In this document: piece by piece, positions 1-12,583 of the stretch
Position numbering within the stretch: position 1 is the first letter of the stretch
How the letters are laid out: each line of letters begins with the position of its first letter
Origin: Artemisia argyi
Lineage: Eukaryota > Streptophyta > Magnoliopsida > Asterales > Asteraceae
DNA: 64,000 bases
Direction: 5' to 3'
Assembly (NCBI GenBank): GCA_030686995.1
Contig: CM060685.1
Location: forward strand, 26,546,065-26,610,064
Position numbers and translations under genes: made by a program
Notes under the pieces: model-generated
The model's input: the letters and a program-made list of their open reading frames with translations, nothing else
Database searches by the model: none
Told to the model about the DNA's origin: nothing

Positions 1-1520
1 AAGAGTATTTGTTTGTTAGATAATAGCATACTAAAAGTATTTAAGTCATATGTTTGTCTTATTGTTTGACTAGTGCATACCGGTATCGTAAAACATAGCA
101 TATGTCTTAAAACTGAATAGAGCATCAGTTTGTTTGTTTTGTTTAATGCATCCGTTTTAATAATGTGTTAGGGCATCAATTTGTTTGTTTAATGCATTTG
201 TCACATACTTTAGTGCATCTGTTTCACGTACTTTAGGGCATCTGTTTAACAAACTTTAGTGCATCTGTCAATGGTGTTAAGGACTATATTTAATGATTGT
301 ATTCACGGAATGGTGGTAAGAATCGTATTTAATGATTGTATTATACTATAGACGTCTTTCATAGTGGTAGCAATTATGACCCATTTACTTATTTTAAATA
401 AATGTATTTTTTGGAACCCAACCAGTATACCAAGTTACGCTGACAATACGGTGAAATTAAGTTGCATTTTAGTGTACGTTCTGCTTTTTTTTTTGCCGCA
501 CTGAACTTGAAAAGTTAGTATTGTAATTAACTGCAAAAAGAATCGTGTTGGTGTTGTTGCAACAAATTTTGTACCGCTTTCTGATTGAGAAACTAGCTAT
601 TCTAACTTTTACCCAAAGTTTAATTTTTAAAGAATGATCATAGGGTATTAGTCTGTATAGTATTGTAGTCTTTATGACCGTATGTGGAGTTTCACATTTA
701 CATGTAGTTTTAGGATTATGATCAAGATGTATTGGATTGTTTTTGTTGACACCATGTAAGAATCTGAAACTCTCTAAATACTAGTGTTCAAGTTGTAAGT
801 TGACAGTGGTTTTGGTTTCCAGCATGCCTGTATGCTGAATTTGTAGGGGATGCCAAAATTATTATAGTTGGCGTAGATAGGTTAAGTTAATTATAAAAAT
901 AACGGTTCAAATCAGTAAGTTAACTCATATTCATATCTATGGTTCAAATCAGTAAGTTAACTATAAAAATAACGGTTTAAATGGGTTGAATTAGTCAAAA
1001 TTCGCCCAAAGTGGGTCATCTCAACGTGGTTTGAATTATTCAAATGGGTTGAATTAGTCGAAATGCATAATTTTAAAAGCTAAATAAATGGTCATTTCAA
1101 TGTGGCTAGCTTAACTACTAAATATTTACCTGTTTGGACCAGTCCGTCTTTCCATCTCCAGTTTTTAGCGAACAATTGAAAGTTATAAAATGTATTGACG
1201 AAATAATGGGAATATGATACTGTTATGGATCACTATTTGTAACTTGTAATGTTGTCTAATTTTTGCATCGAAAAGGTAGATATTAGTGCATCGAAAAGGT
1301 AGATATTAGGGCATCTATGAATATGATTAGTGCATCGAAAAGGTAGATATTAGGGCATCTATGAGTAAGCATGGAACTATGAGTTTAATAAATAAAATCT
1401 GCTTTGTTATTTTAACACTTTTTTTGTTTCAGTTATTATGTCATCAGGTTAGGAAACAAATACATGATGGATTAAACTGTTTTGTAATATCTTTACACAA
1501 AAATCTTTGATCCAGTAATC
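1..1520. other. Non-coding stretch with scattered TGCATC-type motifs
   Basis: No convincing gene is seen. The sequence is AT-rich. Between about 74 and 270 a loose repeat built on TTAGTGCATC / TTAGGGCATC followed by TGTTT occurs about eight times at irregular spacing. The same core returns near 1264-1360 and 2430-2485. The rest shows no recognisable element. Confidence 0.5.
1264..1360. repeat. Short imperfect tandem repeat (TGCATCGAAAAGG unit)
   Basis: A unit of about 23 bp beginning TGCATCGAAAAGGTAGATAT occurs at 1264, 1287 and 1331. Copies two and three are each followed by a GGGCATCTATGA tail. It shares the TTAGTGCATC / TTAGGGCATC core with the looser motif cluster at 74-270. No function is evident. 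Confidence 0.75.
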
Positions 1521-1619
1521 ATGAAGATGAAGGTTAAACCATGCTACTTCCCACTTTGTTTGTACTTGGTGGTACTAGAAAAGGAGAAGGACCATGTAGC
1601 GGATTTTAAACCAGAGGTA
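1521..1619 (+). pseudogene. Prolyl-tRNA synthetase exon remnant
   Basis: Translation gives 33 residues including KMKVKPCYFPL and EKEKDHVADFKPEV. These resemble the segment of eukaryotic cytosolic prolyl-tRNA synthetase (class II, attaches proline to its tRNA) that reads roughly K-[IV]-K-x-C-Y-F-P-L-F-V-S followed by EKEKDH and PEV. The stretch between the two conserved blocks has diverged, with Cys and Leu where Phe and Val are usual. The reading frame closes at TAG 1620-1622, which directly follows GAG|GT, so this could be an exon end followed by an intron donor. No other exon of the enzyme was found nearby. It is probably a dispersed gene fragment. Recognition is from memory of the family motif, not from an alignment. 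Confidence 0.5.
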
Positions 1620-1622
1620 TAG

Positions 1623-2629
1623 TTTGTAAACCTATAAAATGTGGTGTACATGCATGTCGGTTGCTATTTTCTCATTAATAAAATGCACCCTTGAATAAGG
1701 TAGCTTCTAGTTATTTCTGATTATCAATGAACTAAATAATTATGAAAATATTTTATGTCATGTACATGCGTGTCGGTTGTTGCTAAAATGGTCAGATGGG
1801 CTAAAATGGTTAAATTCATAACATGTTTTGCATGTCGGTTGCTGCTTGTTATCTTAGATATCTGATCTTTTCCTTCTCTTTCTTTGTTATTCGGCAAAGA
1901 TATGGTGAGAATGTTGGGCCAACCTTCATCATCTGGTATAATGTGCGGTCCAGTGTCGGTCCAAAATGGTTTTTCTTTGTAAGTGTCACATGGGTCGGGC
2001 TGTAAGGCTTTGGATTATTATTATTTTTTTTTCATTTCTTTTAAATAATTAATGTTCTGGATATGATTACAGGACCATTTTCACTATTCTTTTCAATTTA
2101 TTCCATCTGACCCGTTAAATGTAGAACATAGCCCAAATAAGATTCATAAGTAAATGAGAAAAAACCTTGTATTGCATAATCGTTTGTTAGATATACTTCT
2201 TACTGGAACCAACAAAAGTACCTACCTCTAAACTTCTTAATTAAAGAAACTTTGTGGACCATTATTTGTATAAAAAATTATGTTTATTGCTTATGAGGGA
2301 GCATGTCAATCTAGCTTGTTATTGTGATCATTACCAGTAGGGAGTAGAACATGTTTATTGGCATACATCATTGGTTGTTATGGCCTGGTTGGGCTCGTTG
2401 TATAAGTTAGCGAACCTAAAATAAGCGTTGGTGCATCTGTTTGTTTGATTAGTGCATCTGAAATAAGTGTTAGCGCATCTGTTTACTTATTATAGTTGAC
2501 GTCTCTGTTTGAAGTCTGCAATTTACTTACTTGCTGCCAGTTTGCTTTTACTCAATGTTTTACATTTATTGCATGCCATCTATTTAAAGATCATATGTGA
2601 TACACTCGTTTTCAACCAATTGTTTATTG
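1623..2629. other. No gene recognised
   Basis: AT-rich non-coding sequence. Three further TGCATCTG-type motifs occur at about 2430-2485. Short reading frames here have no recognisable composition or motif. Confidence 0.5.
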
Positions 2630-2941
2630 TTGCTTATGAGCTTATGTACATAAGCTTATGAGCTCTAAATAGTGAGTTGATCGGCTTTTCCGTATTTCAA
2701 TAAGCCAATAAGCACATAAGATAAGCTAATCTAAACACCGGCCTTAAGTGGTAGTTATGGAAAAGAAGTAGCTTATCAGATTATTTTAGTTAAATATAAG
2801 CCGCTAAATGAAAATATCTTATCAATGTAGCTTAAATAAGCTGATAATCAAAAGTTGTTTGGATTCTTTCTAATACCCAAAGCAGTACCAAAACGCAATA
2901 AACTGATAAGCTTCTTAAATAAGCTTACCCAAACACCCCCT
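2630..2941. mobile_element. MITE-like remnant rich in AAGCTTAT
   Basis: The stretch carries many copies of AAGCTTAT / ATAAGCTT-like words in both orientations. It contains two ends that read TAAACACCGG and CAAACACCCCC, the type of terminus seen in common plant hAT-like MITEs. The two termini face the same way, so this may be two overlapping remnants. No clear target duplication was found. Confidence 0.3.
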
Positions 2942-4460
<1,519 letters not shown>

Positions 4461-4471
4461 TATATATATAT

Positions 4472-4648
4472 GGATCCGGTAAAAAGAAAAACTAAAATAG
4501 GAAGAATAAGAAGGATTTCTAGCCACACATTTCAAATAGGAGGAAGAATTTTAAGGGGAGATGCATCCATTTTTGTAGATGCATCTGAAATGAGTGGTTG
4601 TGGTTTCTTCTTATCATTCTTATTTTAAGTTTTCTTCTTATTTGATCC
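4472..4648. mobile_element. MITE, family 2 (177 bp, GGATC ends)
   Basis: The left end GGATCCGGTAAAAAGAAAAA matches the inverted right end (GGATCAAATAAGAAGAAAAC when read from the other strand), and the match continues inward for about 40 bp with a few mismatches. It is short, non-coding and AT-rich, as expected for a non-autonomous inverted-repeat transposon. TATATA lies to its left and a (CT)n array to its right. Confidence 0.7.
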
Positions 4649-4649
4649 T

Positions 4650-5265
<616 letters not shown>

Positions 5266-5273
5266 TATATATA

Positions 5274-7055
5274 GAGAGAATTGCAAAAATCGTCCCTAAA
5301 GTTTGGCCAAATTGCACGTTTCGTCCCTGAAGTTTGGAAAGTGCAAGGATCGTCCCTGTGGGAAACTTTTGGGGCAAAAATCGTCCCTGGCCTACTTCAA
5401 ATGACTAAAATACCCCTGCCAAACTTTAGGGACGATTTTTGCAATTCTCTCTTTTTCAGATTCTTACACAAATGGTCCCTGTGCTTCGCTGGGCATTACA
5501 AATTTAGTCCTAACCTTTTTTTTTTAATTTATTTATTTAACTATTAATATTAGTATTATTTTTTATACGATTTCGTCCGTTTTTCTTTCGTTTTTGTCCG
5601 TTTTCTCACGTTTTTTTCGTTTTCATACGTTTTTGTCCGTTTTTCTTACGTTTTTGTCCGTTTTTCTCACTTTTTTTCGTTTTCATACGTTTTTGTCCGT
5701 TTTTCTTACGTTTTTTTCCGCTTTCATACGTTTTTGTTCGTTTTTCTTACGTTTTTGTCCGTTTTTCTTACGTTTTTATCGTTTTCATACGTTTTTGTCC
5801 GTTTTTCTTACGTTTTTCTCCGAAAAAATATTTAGAAAAATAAAATAAAAAAAGGTTTCCGAAAAAAATTTTGAAAAAATGTTTTTGAATTTTAAAATTT
5901 CAAAAAACATGTTTTCGAAAAAAATTTAAATAATTCCAAAATTTTTCAAAAAAAATATTTTTTAAAAATATTTTTTCTAAAAATTATTTATTCGATTTTT
6001 TTAAAAAGTATATTTTTTAGACTTTTTTTAAATTTTTTCTAAAAAACTCGAAAAAAATACTTTTATTTTTCGAATATTTTAAGAATTTTTTTCGATAAAT
6101 ATGTTTTGAATTTTTTTTTTCGAAAAAAAGAATTAGAAAATAAAATTTCGAAAAAAAAGTTGTAGAAAATTTTTTTTGAAAAAAAAAATTCGAAAAGAAT
6201 TTTATTTTTTAAAAGAAAAAATCTTTAGACTTCATCCAAAACGGAAAAAAACGTAAGAAAAATGGACAAAAACGGACAAAAATGTATGAAAACGAAAAAA
6301 ATGTAACAAGAACGGACAAAAACGTAAGAAAAACGTATGAAAACGGAAAAAACGTGAGAAAAACGGACAAAAACGTAAGAAAAACGAACAAAACGTATGA
6401 AAGCGGAAAAAACGTTAGAAAAACGGACAAAAACGTATGAAAACGAAAAAAAAGTGAGAAAAACGGATAAAAACGTAAGAAAAACGAACAAAAACGTATG
6501 AAAACGGAAAAAAACGTGAGAAAAACGGACAAAAACGTATGAAAGTGGAAAAAACGTAAGAAAAACGGACAAAAACGTATGAAAACAAAAAAAACGTCAG
6601 AAAAACGGACAAAAACGTAAGAAAAACGGACAAAAATGTATAAAAACGAAAAAAACGTGAGAAAAACGGACAAAAACGTAAGAAAAACGGACAAAAACGT
6701 ATGAAAACGAAAAAAATGTGAGAAAAACGGACAAAAACGTAAGAAAAACGGACAAAAACGAAAGAAAAAACGGATAAAAACGGACGAAATTAAATAAATA
6801 AATTAAAAAAAAAAGGTTAGGACTAAATTTGTAATGCCCAGCGAAGCACAGGGACCATTTGTGTAAGAATCTGAAAAAGAGAGAATTGCAAAAATCATCC
6901 CTAAAGTTTGGCAGGGTTATTTTAGTCATTTGAAGTAGGCCAGGGACGATTTTTGCCCCAAAAGTTTCCCACAGGGACGATCCTTGCACTTTCCAAACTT
7001 CAAGGACGAAGCGTGCAATTTGGCCAAACTTTAGGGACGATTTTTGCAATTCTCT
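5274..7055. mobile_element. Large foldback element (1.8 kb) with minisatellite arms
   Basis: The outer arms of about 250 bp are 5274-5530 and 6805-7055. They are inverted copies, both carrying GAGAGAATTGCAAAAAT, the repeated phrase CGTCCCTAAAGTTTGG, and a block with ACAAATGGTCCCTGTG. Inside each arm is a minisatellite based on CGTTTTTGTCCGTTTTTCTT: about 250 bp on the left (5570-5822) and about 550 bp in the opposite orientation on the right (6237-6790). The centre (5823-6236) is A/T homopolymer-rich with CGAAAAAA words. Open frames across it are low-complexity by-products of the repeat. It lies between the family 3 foldback and a 376 bp (TA)n array. Confidence 0.85.
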
Positions 7056-7057
7056 CC

Positions 7058-7857
<800 letters not shown>

Positions 7858-7932
<75 letters not shown>
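7858..7932. repeat. (TA)n spacer, about 75 bp
   Basis: TA dinucleotide between two inverted family 1 elements. It is the centre of symmetry of the surrounding palindrome. Confidence 0.9.
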
Positions 7933-7935
<3 letters not shown>

Positions 7936-8341
7936 ATCTTTATTTTCAGAACCCTGTTAAGTGCGGGAACTGCGAGAACTCTAATTTTGCATTAGAAAAC
8001 ATGCATGTTCATATAAAACAAGTATGTTTTCTTACATACACCTTAATACACATAATACATGTCTATATAAAAACCTGTTAAGTGCAATAAATCAATACAA
8101 AATGGTTTTATTTTTAGAACCTTGTTAAATGCGAGAACTGCGAGAACTCCAATTATGCATTAGAAAACATGCATGTTCATATAAAACATGTATGTTTTCT
8201 TACATACACCTTAATACGCAGGCATGTGTATTAAGGTGTATGTAAGAAAACATACATGTTTTATATGAATATACATGTTTTCTAATGCAAAATTGGAGTT
8301 CTCGCATTTCCCGCACTTAACAGGGTTCTAAAAATAAAGCC

Positions 8342-8344
<3 letters not shown>
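7933..8344. mobile_element. Foldback/MITE-like element, family 1, copy 3 (inverted)
   Basis: It begins TGTATCTTTATTTTCAG and ends AAAATAAAGCCCC, the reverse orientation of copy 2. The arm order is forward, forward, inverted, the exact mirror of copies 1 and 2. It is bordered by (TA)n on both sides. Confidence 0.8.

Positions 8345-8345
<1 letters not shown>

Positions 8346-8421
<76 letters not shown>
8346..8421. repeat. (TA)n microsatellite
   Basis: About 76 bp of TA dinucleotide closing the foldback cluster. Confidence 0.9.
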
Positions 8422-8424
<3 letters not shown>

Positions 8425-8743
8425 CAATTCACAAACAAAACTGTGCCGTTTTTGCGCCCTTTTTCCTGCCAAAACTTCGGCCCAGTTGCTTAGCCTTTTT
8501 TCCTAGCCCACGTAATCCAACAAAATGGTTTGTGTTAATGGGGACAGATGGGGCTAAAGTTGCAACTTAAAAGAGTATTAGCAAATATATTAAATATGAT
8601 GCACTGTTAATGGGGATGGGGATGATTGTAGTATTGTACCACATGAAACACGCATTCATACAACTAATGGTGAATAAAGATCTTAAATGTGTCCAAACGT
8701 ATACCATACATTAAGTGACTTATGCTGTTAATTATTAGTTTAA

Positions 8744-9586
8744 ATGTCATTGTTCTTAAGATCACGATCTTTATTACACGATGAACACCGGGTCTTAAAG
8801 CTCCTTAGCCGCTTCATGGACCTTTGGTCCCAAGTGTTTGTAGGCCATTACCCGACCCAACCACTCACTATGGTCCAACAACAAACCCAAGCCCAGGATA
8901 TTCAAAGCCCATACCCAAGCCCTGATCCACTTTCAGTAAAACGGGTTGGCCCGGTTGGAGACCTGTGGTCTACTTCAAACAAGTCCAAAATTGAAACAAT
9001 TTCCTTTCATATTTTGACTTCTGAGTTGATTAAGGTGCAAGCTAAGATATGTGAAGAGAAACAAATTCCTTTCTTTGAGTGTATTTGTGTTGTGATTTGG
9101 CAAAGTCTTTCAAAAGTTAGAGACGGGTTGGGACCAAAGGTCGTGACTATATGTAAAAGTAATTTGAAAAACCGCCCTAAAGGAATCATCACGAACAAAA
9201 GCCAAACCATCGGTGTAGTCAAGACAGACATTTCCACAATAAAATATGAACCATTAAAACTAGGGAGACTAATCATGAACAATCCAGAAGACGAAAGAAT
9301 GAAGATTGAGGAAGCAATGGGGAAAAAAGACAAGCTACCTGATTTCCTAATTTACGGTGCAAATTTGACTTTTGTGGATTTGAGTGAAGCCTCATTTTAT
9401 GGGATGGAAGTGAGAGGACAAAAACCTGTTTATGTAAACTGTGTCATTGATAATATTGGTGATGAAGGAGTCGTTTTGGTTCTTCCAACTCCAAAAGGTG
9501 ACGGAAGGATAGTAAGCATAACATTACCTGAAAATGAAGCGGCTAAGCTTAGATCTGTACTTAAACAAGATTGGTGCATTGCATAA
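8744..9586 (+). CDS. CER2-like (BAHD-fold) protein, 5'-truncated copy A
   Basis: An open frame of 280 codons. From about residue 24 it matches the C-terminal two thirds of plant CER2/CER26-type proteins, which are BAHD-fold partners of the ER fatty-acid elongase (beta-ketoacyl-CoA synthase) needed for chains longer than C28 in cuticular wax. Visible blocks are LWSQVFVGHYPTQPLTM, FECICVVIWQSL, FLIYGANLTFVDLSEA and FYGMEVRGQKPVYVNC, where true BAHD enzymes have DFGWG, then VSITLPENE. Upstream of about 8811 the sequence no longer matches copies B-D, so exon 1, the intron and the HXXXD-equivalent (HVLGD) are missing. The first 23 residues are probably chance coding. Its 3' flank holds a gypsy insertion. 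It is likely a non-functional remnant although the frame is open. Confidence 0.75.
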   Translation: MSLFLRSRSLLHDEHRVLKLLSRFMDLWSQVFVGHYPTQPLTMVQQQTQAQDIQSPYPSPDPLSVKRVGPVGDLWSTSNKSKIETISFHILTSELIKVQAKICEEKQIPFFECICVVIWQSLSKVRDGLGPKVVTICKSNLKNRPKGIITNKSQTIGVVKTDISTIKYEPLKLGRLIMNNPEDERMKIEEAMGKKDKLPDFLIYGANLTFVDLSEASFYGMEVRGQKPVYVNCVIDNIGDEGVVLVLPTPKGDGRIVSITLPENEAAKLRSVLKQDWCIA

Positions 9587-9867
9587 ACACATACGAGTAT
9601 ATGATTGGATGTCCCTTAAATGACTACTAGTTTTTAGGTCTGCTTCAAAAAATTCTTGTATGTTTGATCGTCTAATAATCTAAGGGTTGCTGTTAGTATT
9701 TCCGTTATTTTTAATGAGAAAGAGCTTAAAGCTCCTTAGCAAAAATAAGAACCGAGTCTCATCGAATTTCAATTATAGTTGGTATACAAAAAAGTAAAAT
9801 TGATGTTCTTAATGAAATAAGAAATTGATAAACATGAGTTTCCGAATTGGGCAATCTGAACTTTGAA
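9587..9867. other. 3' flank of copy A
   Basis: Non-coding. It is strongly similar to the sequence after copy C (41159-41434) and copies B and D, including the phrase GAGAAAGAGCTTAAAGCTCC. It is part of the duplicated unit. Confidence 0.7.
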
Positions 9868-9935
9868 GCGTCATGCCGAATTCACCAGATGTCCTGCTTG
9901 AACTTCCCCAGCCCCAACTGATCAACCATCTCCGT
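9868..9935 (-). pseudogene. Fragment of an old gypsy protease region
   Basis: The minus-strand translation contains STEMVDQLGLGKFKQDIW. Together with the homologous stretch at 41435-41560, which adds IIIDAGSSDNIAS, it resembles the retropepsin region of plant Ty3/gypsy polyproteins (IID-G-GS-C-NIVS then V-KLGL). The fragment is part of the duplicated unit, since it also occurs after copy C. The chromovirus at 9941 inserted into it, and its other half continues at 22047. Confidence 0.5.
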
Positions 9936-9940
9936 AGACG

Positions 9941-10291
9941 TGATAAGACCCGGTTAAGAGAAACTTATCAGAGGCGTCCAATAAATAAGTGGAGGGGCTG
10001 AATTGTTTATTATTAAAGAGAAGGGATTAGTAATTTATCTTCTTTCCTTATTATGCAATAAGTCTTGTTGTCCAAGGCAGTCGTTTATAAAGTCATAAGT
10101 TAGGGTATGAAATTGGTGAGTCGGTTCTTAGGGAGTTTTACCTGTTTCTCTAATAACCGGAGGTTCGTGTCCTTTTTATTTTCTCTAATAACCGGAGGTT
10201 CGTGTCCTTTTTATTCATTTTGTTGAACTTTTGCTGGCAATAATATAAACGTTTTCTGGATTATCAATTGATCTTGGTTCTAACCTTATCA
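9941..10291 (+). repeat. 5' LTR of the chromovirus
   Basis: 351 bp, TG...CA. It contains a tandem duplication of about 34 bp (CTCTAATAACCGGAGGTTCG unit, 10152-10219) that is single in the 3' LTR. It lacks the TATAAATAGGGG segment present in the 3' LTR, so its own promoter is probably lost. Confidence 0.85.
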
Positions 10292-10308
10292 ATTGGCATC
10301 AGAGCAAC
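10292..10308 (+). promoter_or_regulatory. Primer binding site of the chromovirus
   Basis: ATTGGCATCAGAGCAAC follows the LTR directly. It resembles the tRNA-Met type primer site TGGTATCAGAGC with one substitution. Confidence 0.65.
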
Positions 10309-10398
10309 ATTCTGGACCAATTTTTTTTCCAGAGGTAATGTTCATCGAAGTACTGTTCATCGAGGTACTATTTGTAGTTATTTCTTTATTGGTTAGCA

Positions 10399-10575
10399 AT
10401 GGTTAAAGCTGCTGATTTGGAGCTCGAATTCAACCAGTATAAAGGAGACTCGACTGCACGTTTAACAACTTTGGAGAATGAATTGGCAGCTATGAGATTA
10501 GAGGCTAATCAACGTCATGAGCAGTCAACAAAGTTCCTGGAAGAGATGATGAGGATGATGATCCATCCAAAGTAA
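10399..10575 (+). pseudogene. gag N-terminal remnant
   Basis: 58 codons starting MVKAADLELEFNQY, with a predicted coiled-coil-like stretch ([18 protein letters not shown]). The frame then stops at 10573-10575. The DNA jumps from this point near GATGATGAGGATGATGATCC straight into the end of the RT region, so several kilobases of gag, protease and RT are missing. The GATGA-rich join suggests a deletion between short repeats. Confidence 0.55.
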
Positions 10576-10580
10576 AAGCA

Positions 10581-11242
10581 ATGCTTGAATGGCCGGTTCC
10601 AAAATCGATTCGTGAGTTGCGTGGGTTTCTTGGTTTAACAAGGTATTATTGGAAATTTGTTAAGGGGTATGGAAAGATTGCTTCACCCTTGACTGACCAA
10701 CTTAAAAAAGATTGTTTTAGTGGAATGAGGAAGCAAATGAGGCTTTTGAGACTTTACGCACAACTATGTCAACATTACATGTATTAGTTTTGCCGGATTT
10801 CTCTCAACCTTTTGTCATTGAAGCTGATGCATCTGGATTTGGGATAGGGACTGGTCTATTGCAAAATAAAAGAGCAATCGCTTATTTTAGTCAAGTTTTA
10901 GGTCCACGAGCTCGGCTTAAGTCAGTTTATGAAAGGGAACTAATGGCTATTGTCTTAGCAATTCGCAAATGGCGACCTTACTTATTAAGCAGAAAGTTCA
11001 TTGTTAGAACTGATCAAAGGAGTTTAAAATATTTATTGGAGCAATGGCTGGTATCTGAAGAGCATCAAAGATGGTTGTCAAAATTGGTAGGTTATAACTT
11101 TGAGATTCAATATCGACCCGGAATTGAAAACCGGGTGGCGGATGACTTGTCTCGACGGGGAGAGGAGACCAAATTAGCGGCTTTGTCTATTCCATTGGTT
11201 ATTGATTGGGAAGAATTGGTACGTGAAATATCTAAAGATCTA
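10581..11242 (+). pseudogene. gypsy RT C-terminus and RNase H
   Basis: The first part reads [19 protein letters not shown] and [15 protein letters not shown], the conserved end of Ty3/gypsy RT. A one-base frameshift near 10710-10722 moves the frame. The RNase H domain follows with IEADASGFGIGTGLLQ (first catalytic Asp), YERELMAIVLAI (Glu) and RTDQRSLKYLLEQ (Asp), then VADDLSR. A TAA at 11243-11245 interrupts the frame before the integrase. Confidence 0.85.
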
Positions 11243-11245
11243 TAA

Positions 11246-11832
11246 CTTAGTACTATACGAAGTCAATTAATAAAAGGGGAGTCAGCGCCAAATGGTTATA
11301 GTATGGATGGACAACGTTTGCTATACCGGGAAAGGTTGGCGATTCCACGTTCTTCTCCTTGGATTCCAAAACTTTTCCATGAGTTTCATATCAGTGTAAT
11401 CGGAGGTCATTCTGGAGTTCTCAAAACGCAGTGGAGAATGGCGAAAGAAGTTTACTGGGTTGGAATGAAAAAGGATATAGAAAAATTGGTCTCCGAGTGT
11501 GATATTTGTCAACGACAAAAATACTCAACGATGGCGCCAAATGGACTCTTGCAACCTCTAAATTTGCCAACTCAAGTTTGGGCTGAAATAACTATGGATT
11601 TCATTGACGGGTTCCCTAAATCCGAAGGATACATGGTTATTTTAGTAGTCGTGGACAGACTAAGTAAGTATGCTCATTTTGTACCATTACGCCATCCTTA
11701 TACAGCTAAGACAACATCATTCTTACGAGAGGTGGTACGATCACATGGGATTCCAGAATCAATTATATCAGATCGAGATCCAGTCTTTTTGAGTCATTTT
11801 TGGAGAGAATTATTTAAGGTGCAAGGAACCAA
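11246..11832 (+). pseudogene. gypsy integrase, N-terminal part
   Basis: It contains the HHCC zinc-binding region (HEFHISVIGGHSGV ... CDICQRQK) and two catalytic core aspartates (MDFIDGFP and ISDRDPVF). The coding sequence is cut after codon ...GTN by the copia insertion at 11833, and the rest lies at 20894-21712. The frame matches across the insertion once the 5-bp duplication is counted once. Confidence 0.85.
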
Positions 11833-12568
11833 TGTTGAGGGTCGATTACACGATAAGGTGGTTAAACCTTCGTTCTTTGTGTATAAGATATGTTTGTGTG
11901 AATATGATTAAGTATGCGGAATATACTTAACCACACTTTAGAAGATTTATGTTTTGGATATGGAAATGGAATAGTTAACACCAAATGATTCAATATTATT
12001 CAAAATAATACGAGTGATCTTTACTATCACTAGGGTTACAAGACCTTGAATCTTATGTGACTTATGTTTGTTCTTTTTATTGTCTGTGTATATCTTTTCA
12101 CATGCACATTCTAGATTGATATATTTATACACATATAAGATTTTCCTTTTATAGTCCAAGGAAAGATCTTTTACAAACTTTATGACTCAACAAATAACTA
12201 GCTTATGACTAATCACTTGTTCTAGCTTAGATGATGACTTATCATGTTAGTCATTAAGATACAACATGTATCTAGGATTACAACTCACTTCGAGTGTTCA
12301 ATTTGATGACTATAACAAAGATATTTTCTTGTATATGAATCAGTAGAATAAGTCGTACTTATCTACACAGCTGTTATATGAGTCATAGCTGCAGAGTCAT
12401 AGCAGCAGCAGAATCAAGCAGCAGGATCACCTTTAGTGGAAACGGTCTTCAGCAGAATCCATCAGTGGAAACTCGCTTTGTGCTTTATCAGCAGAAACAT
12501 ACTTGTCGTATTTCCTTTAAACCTTTATGCTGAATCTTCAGATTCTTTTGATTATTTAATTCCTAACA
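11833..12568 (-). repeat. 3' LTR of the nested copia
   Basis: 736 bp, the same length as its partner at 20153-20888. It ends next to a polypurine tract on the inside. Confidence 0.95.
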
Positions 12569-12583
12569 ATCCTCCCCTAAACA
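12569..12583 (-). promoter_or_regulatory. Polypurine tract of the nested copia
   Basis: On the minus strand AGGGGAGGAT abuts the TGTTAGG end of the LTR. This is the expected plus-strand primer position for the element. Confidence 0.8.

Noticed and set aside
1823..2005. 60-codon frame on the plus strand
   Set aside because: Low-complexity hydrophobic start and no motif. Length is within chance.
5594..6700. Open frames rich in Phe, Ser and Val on both strands
   Set aside because: They follow the CGTTTTTGTCCG minisatellite and have no protein-like complexity.
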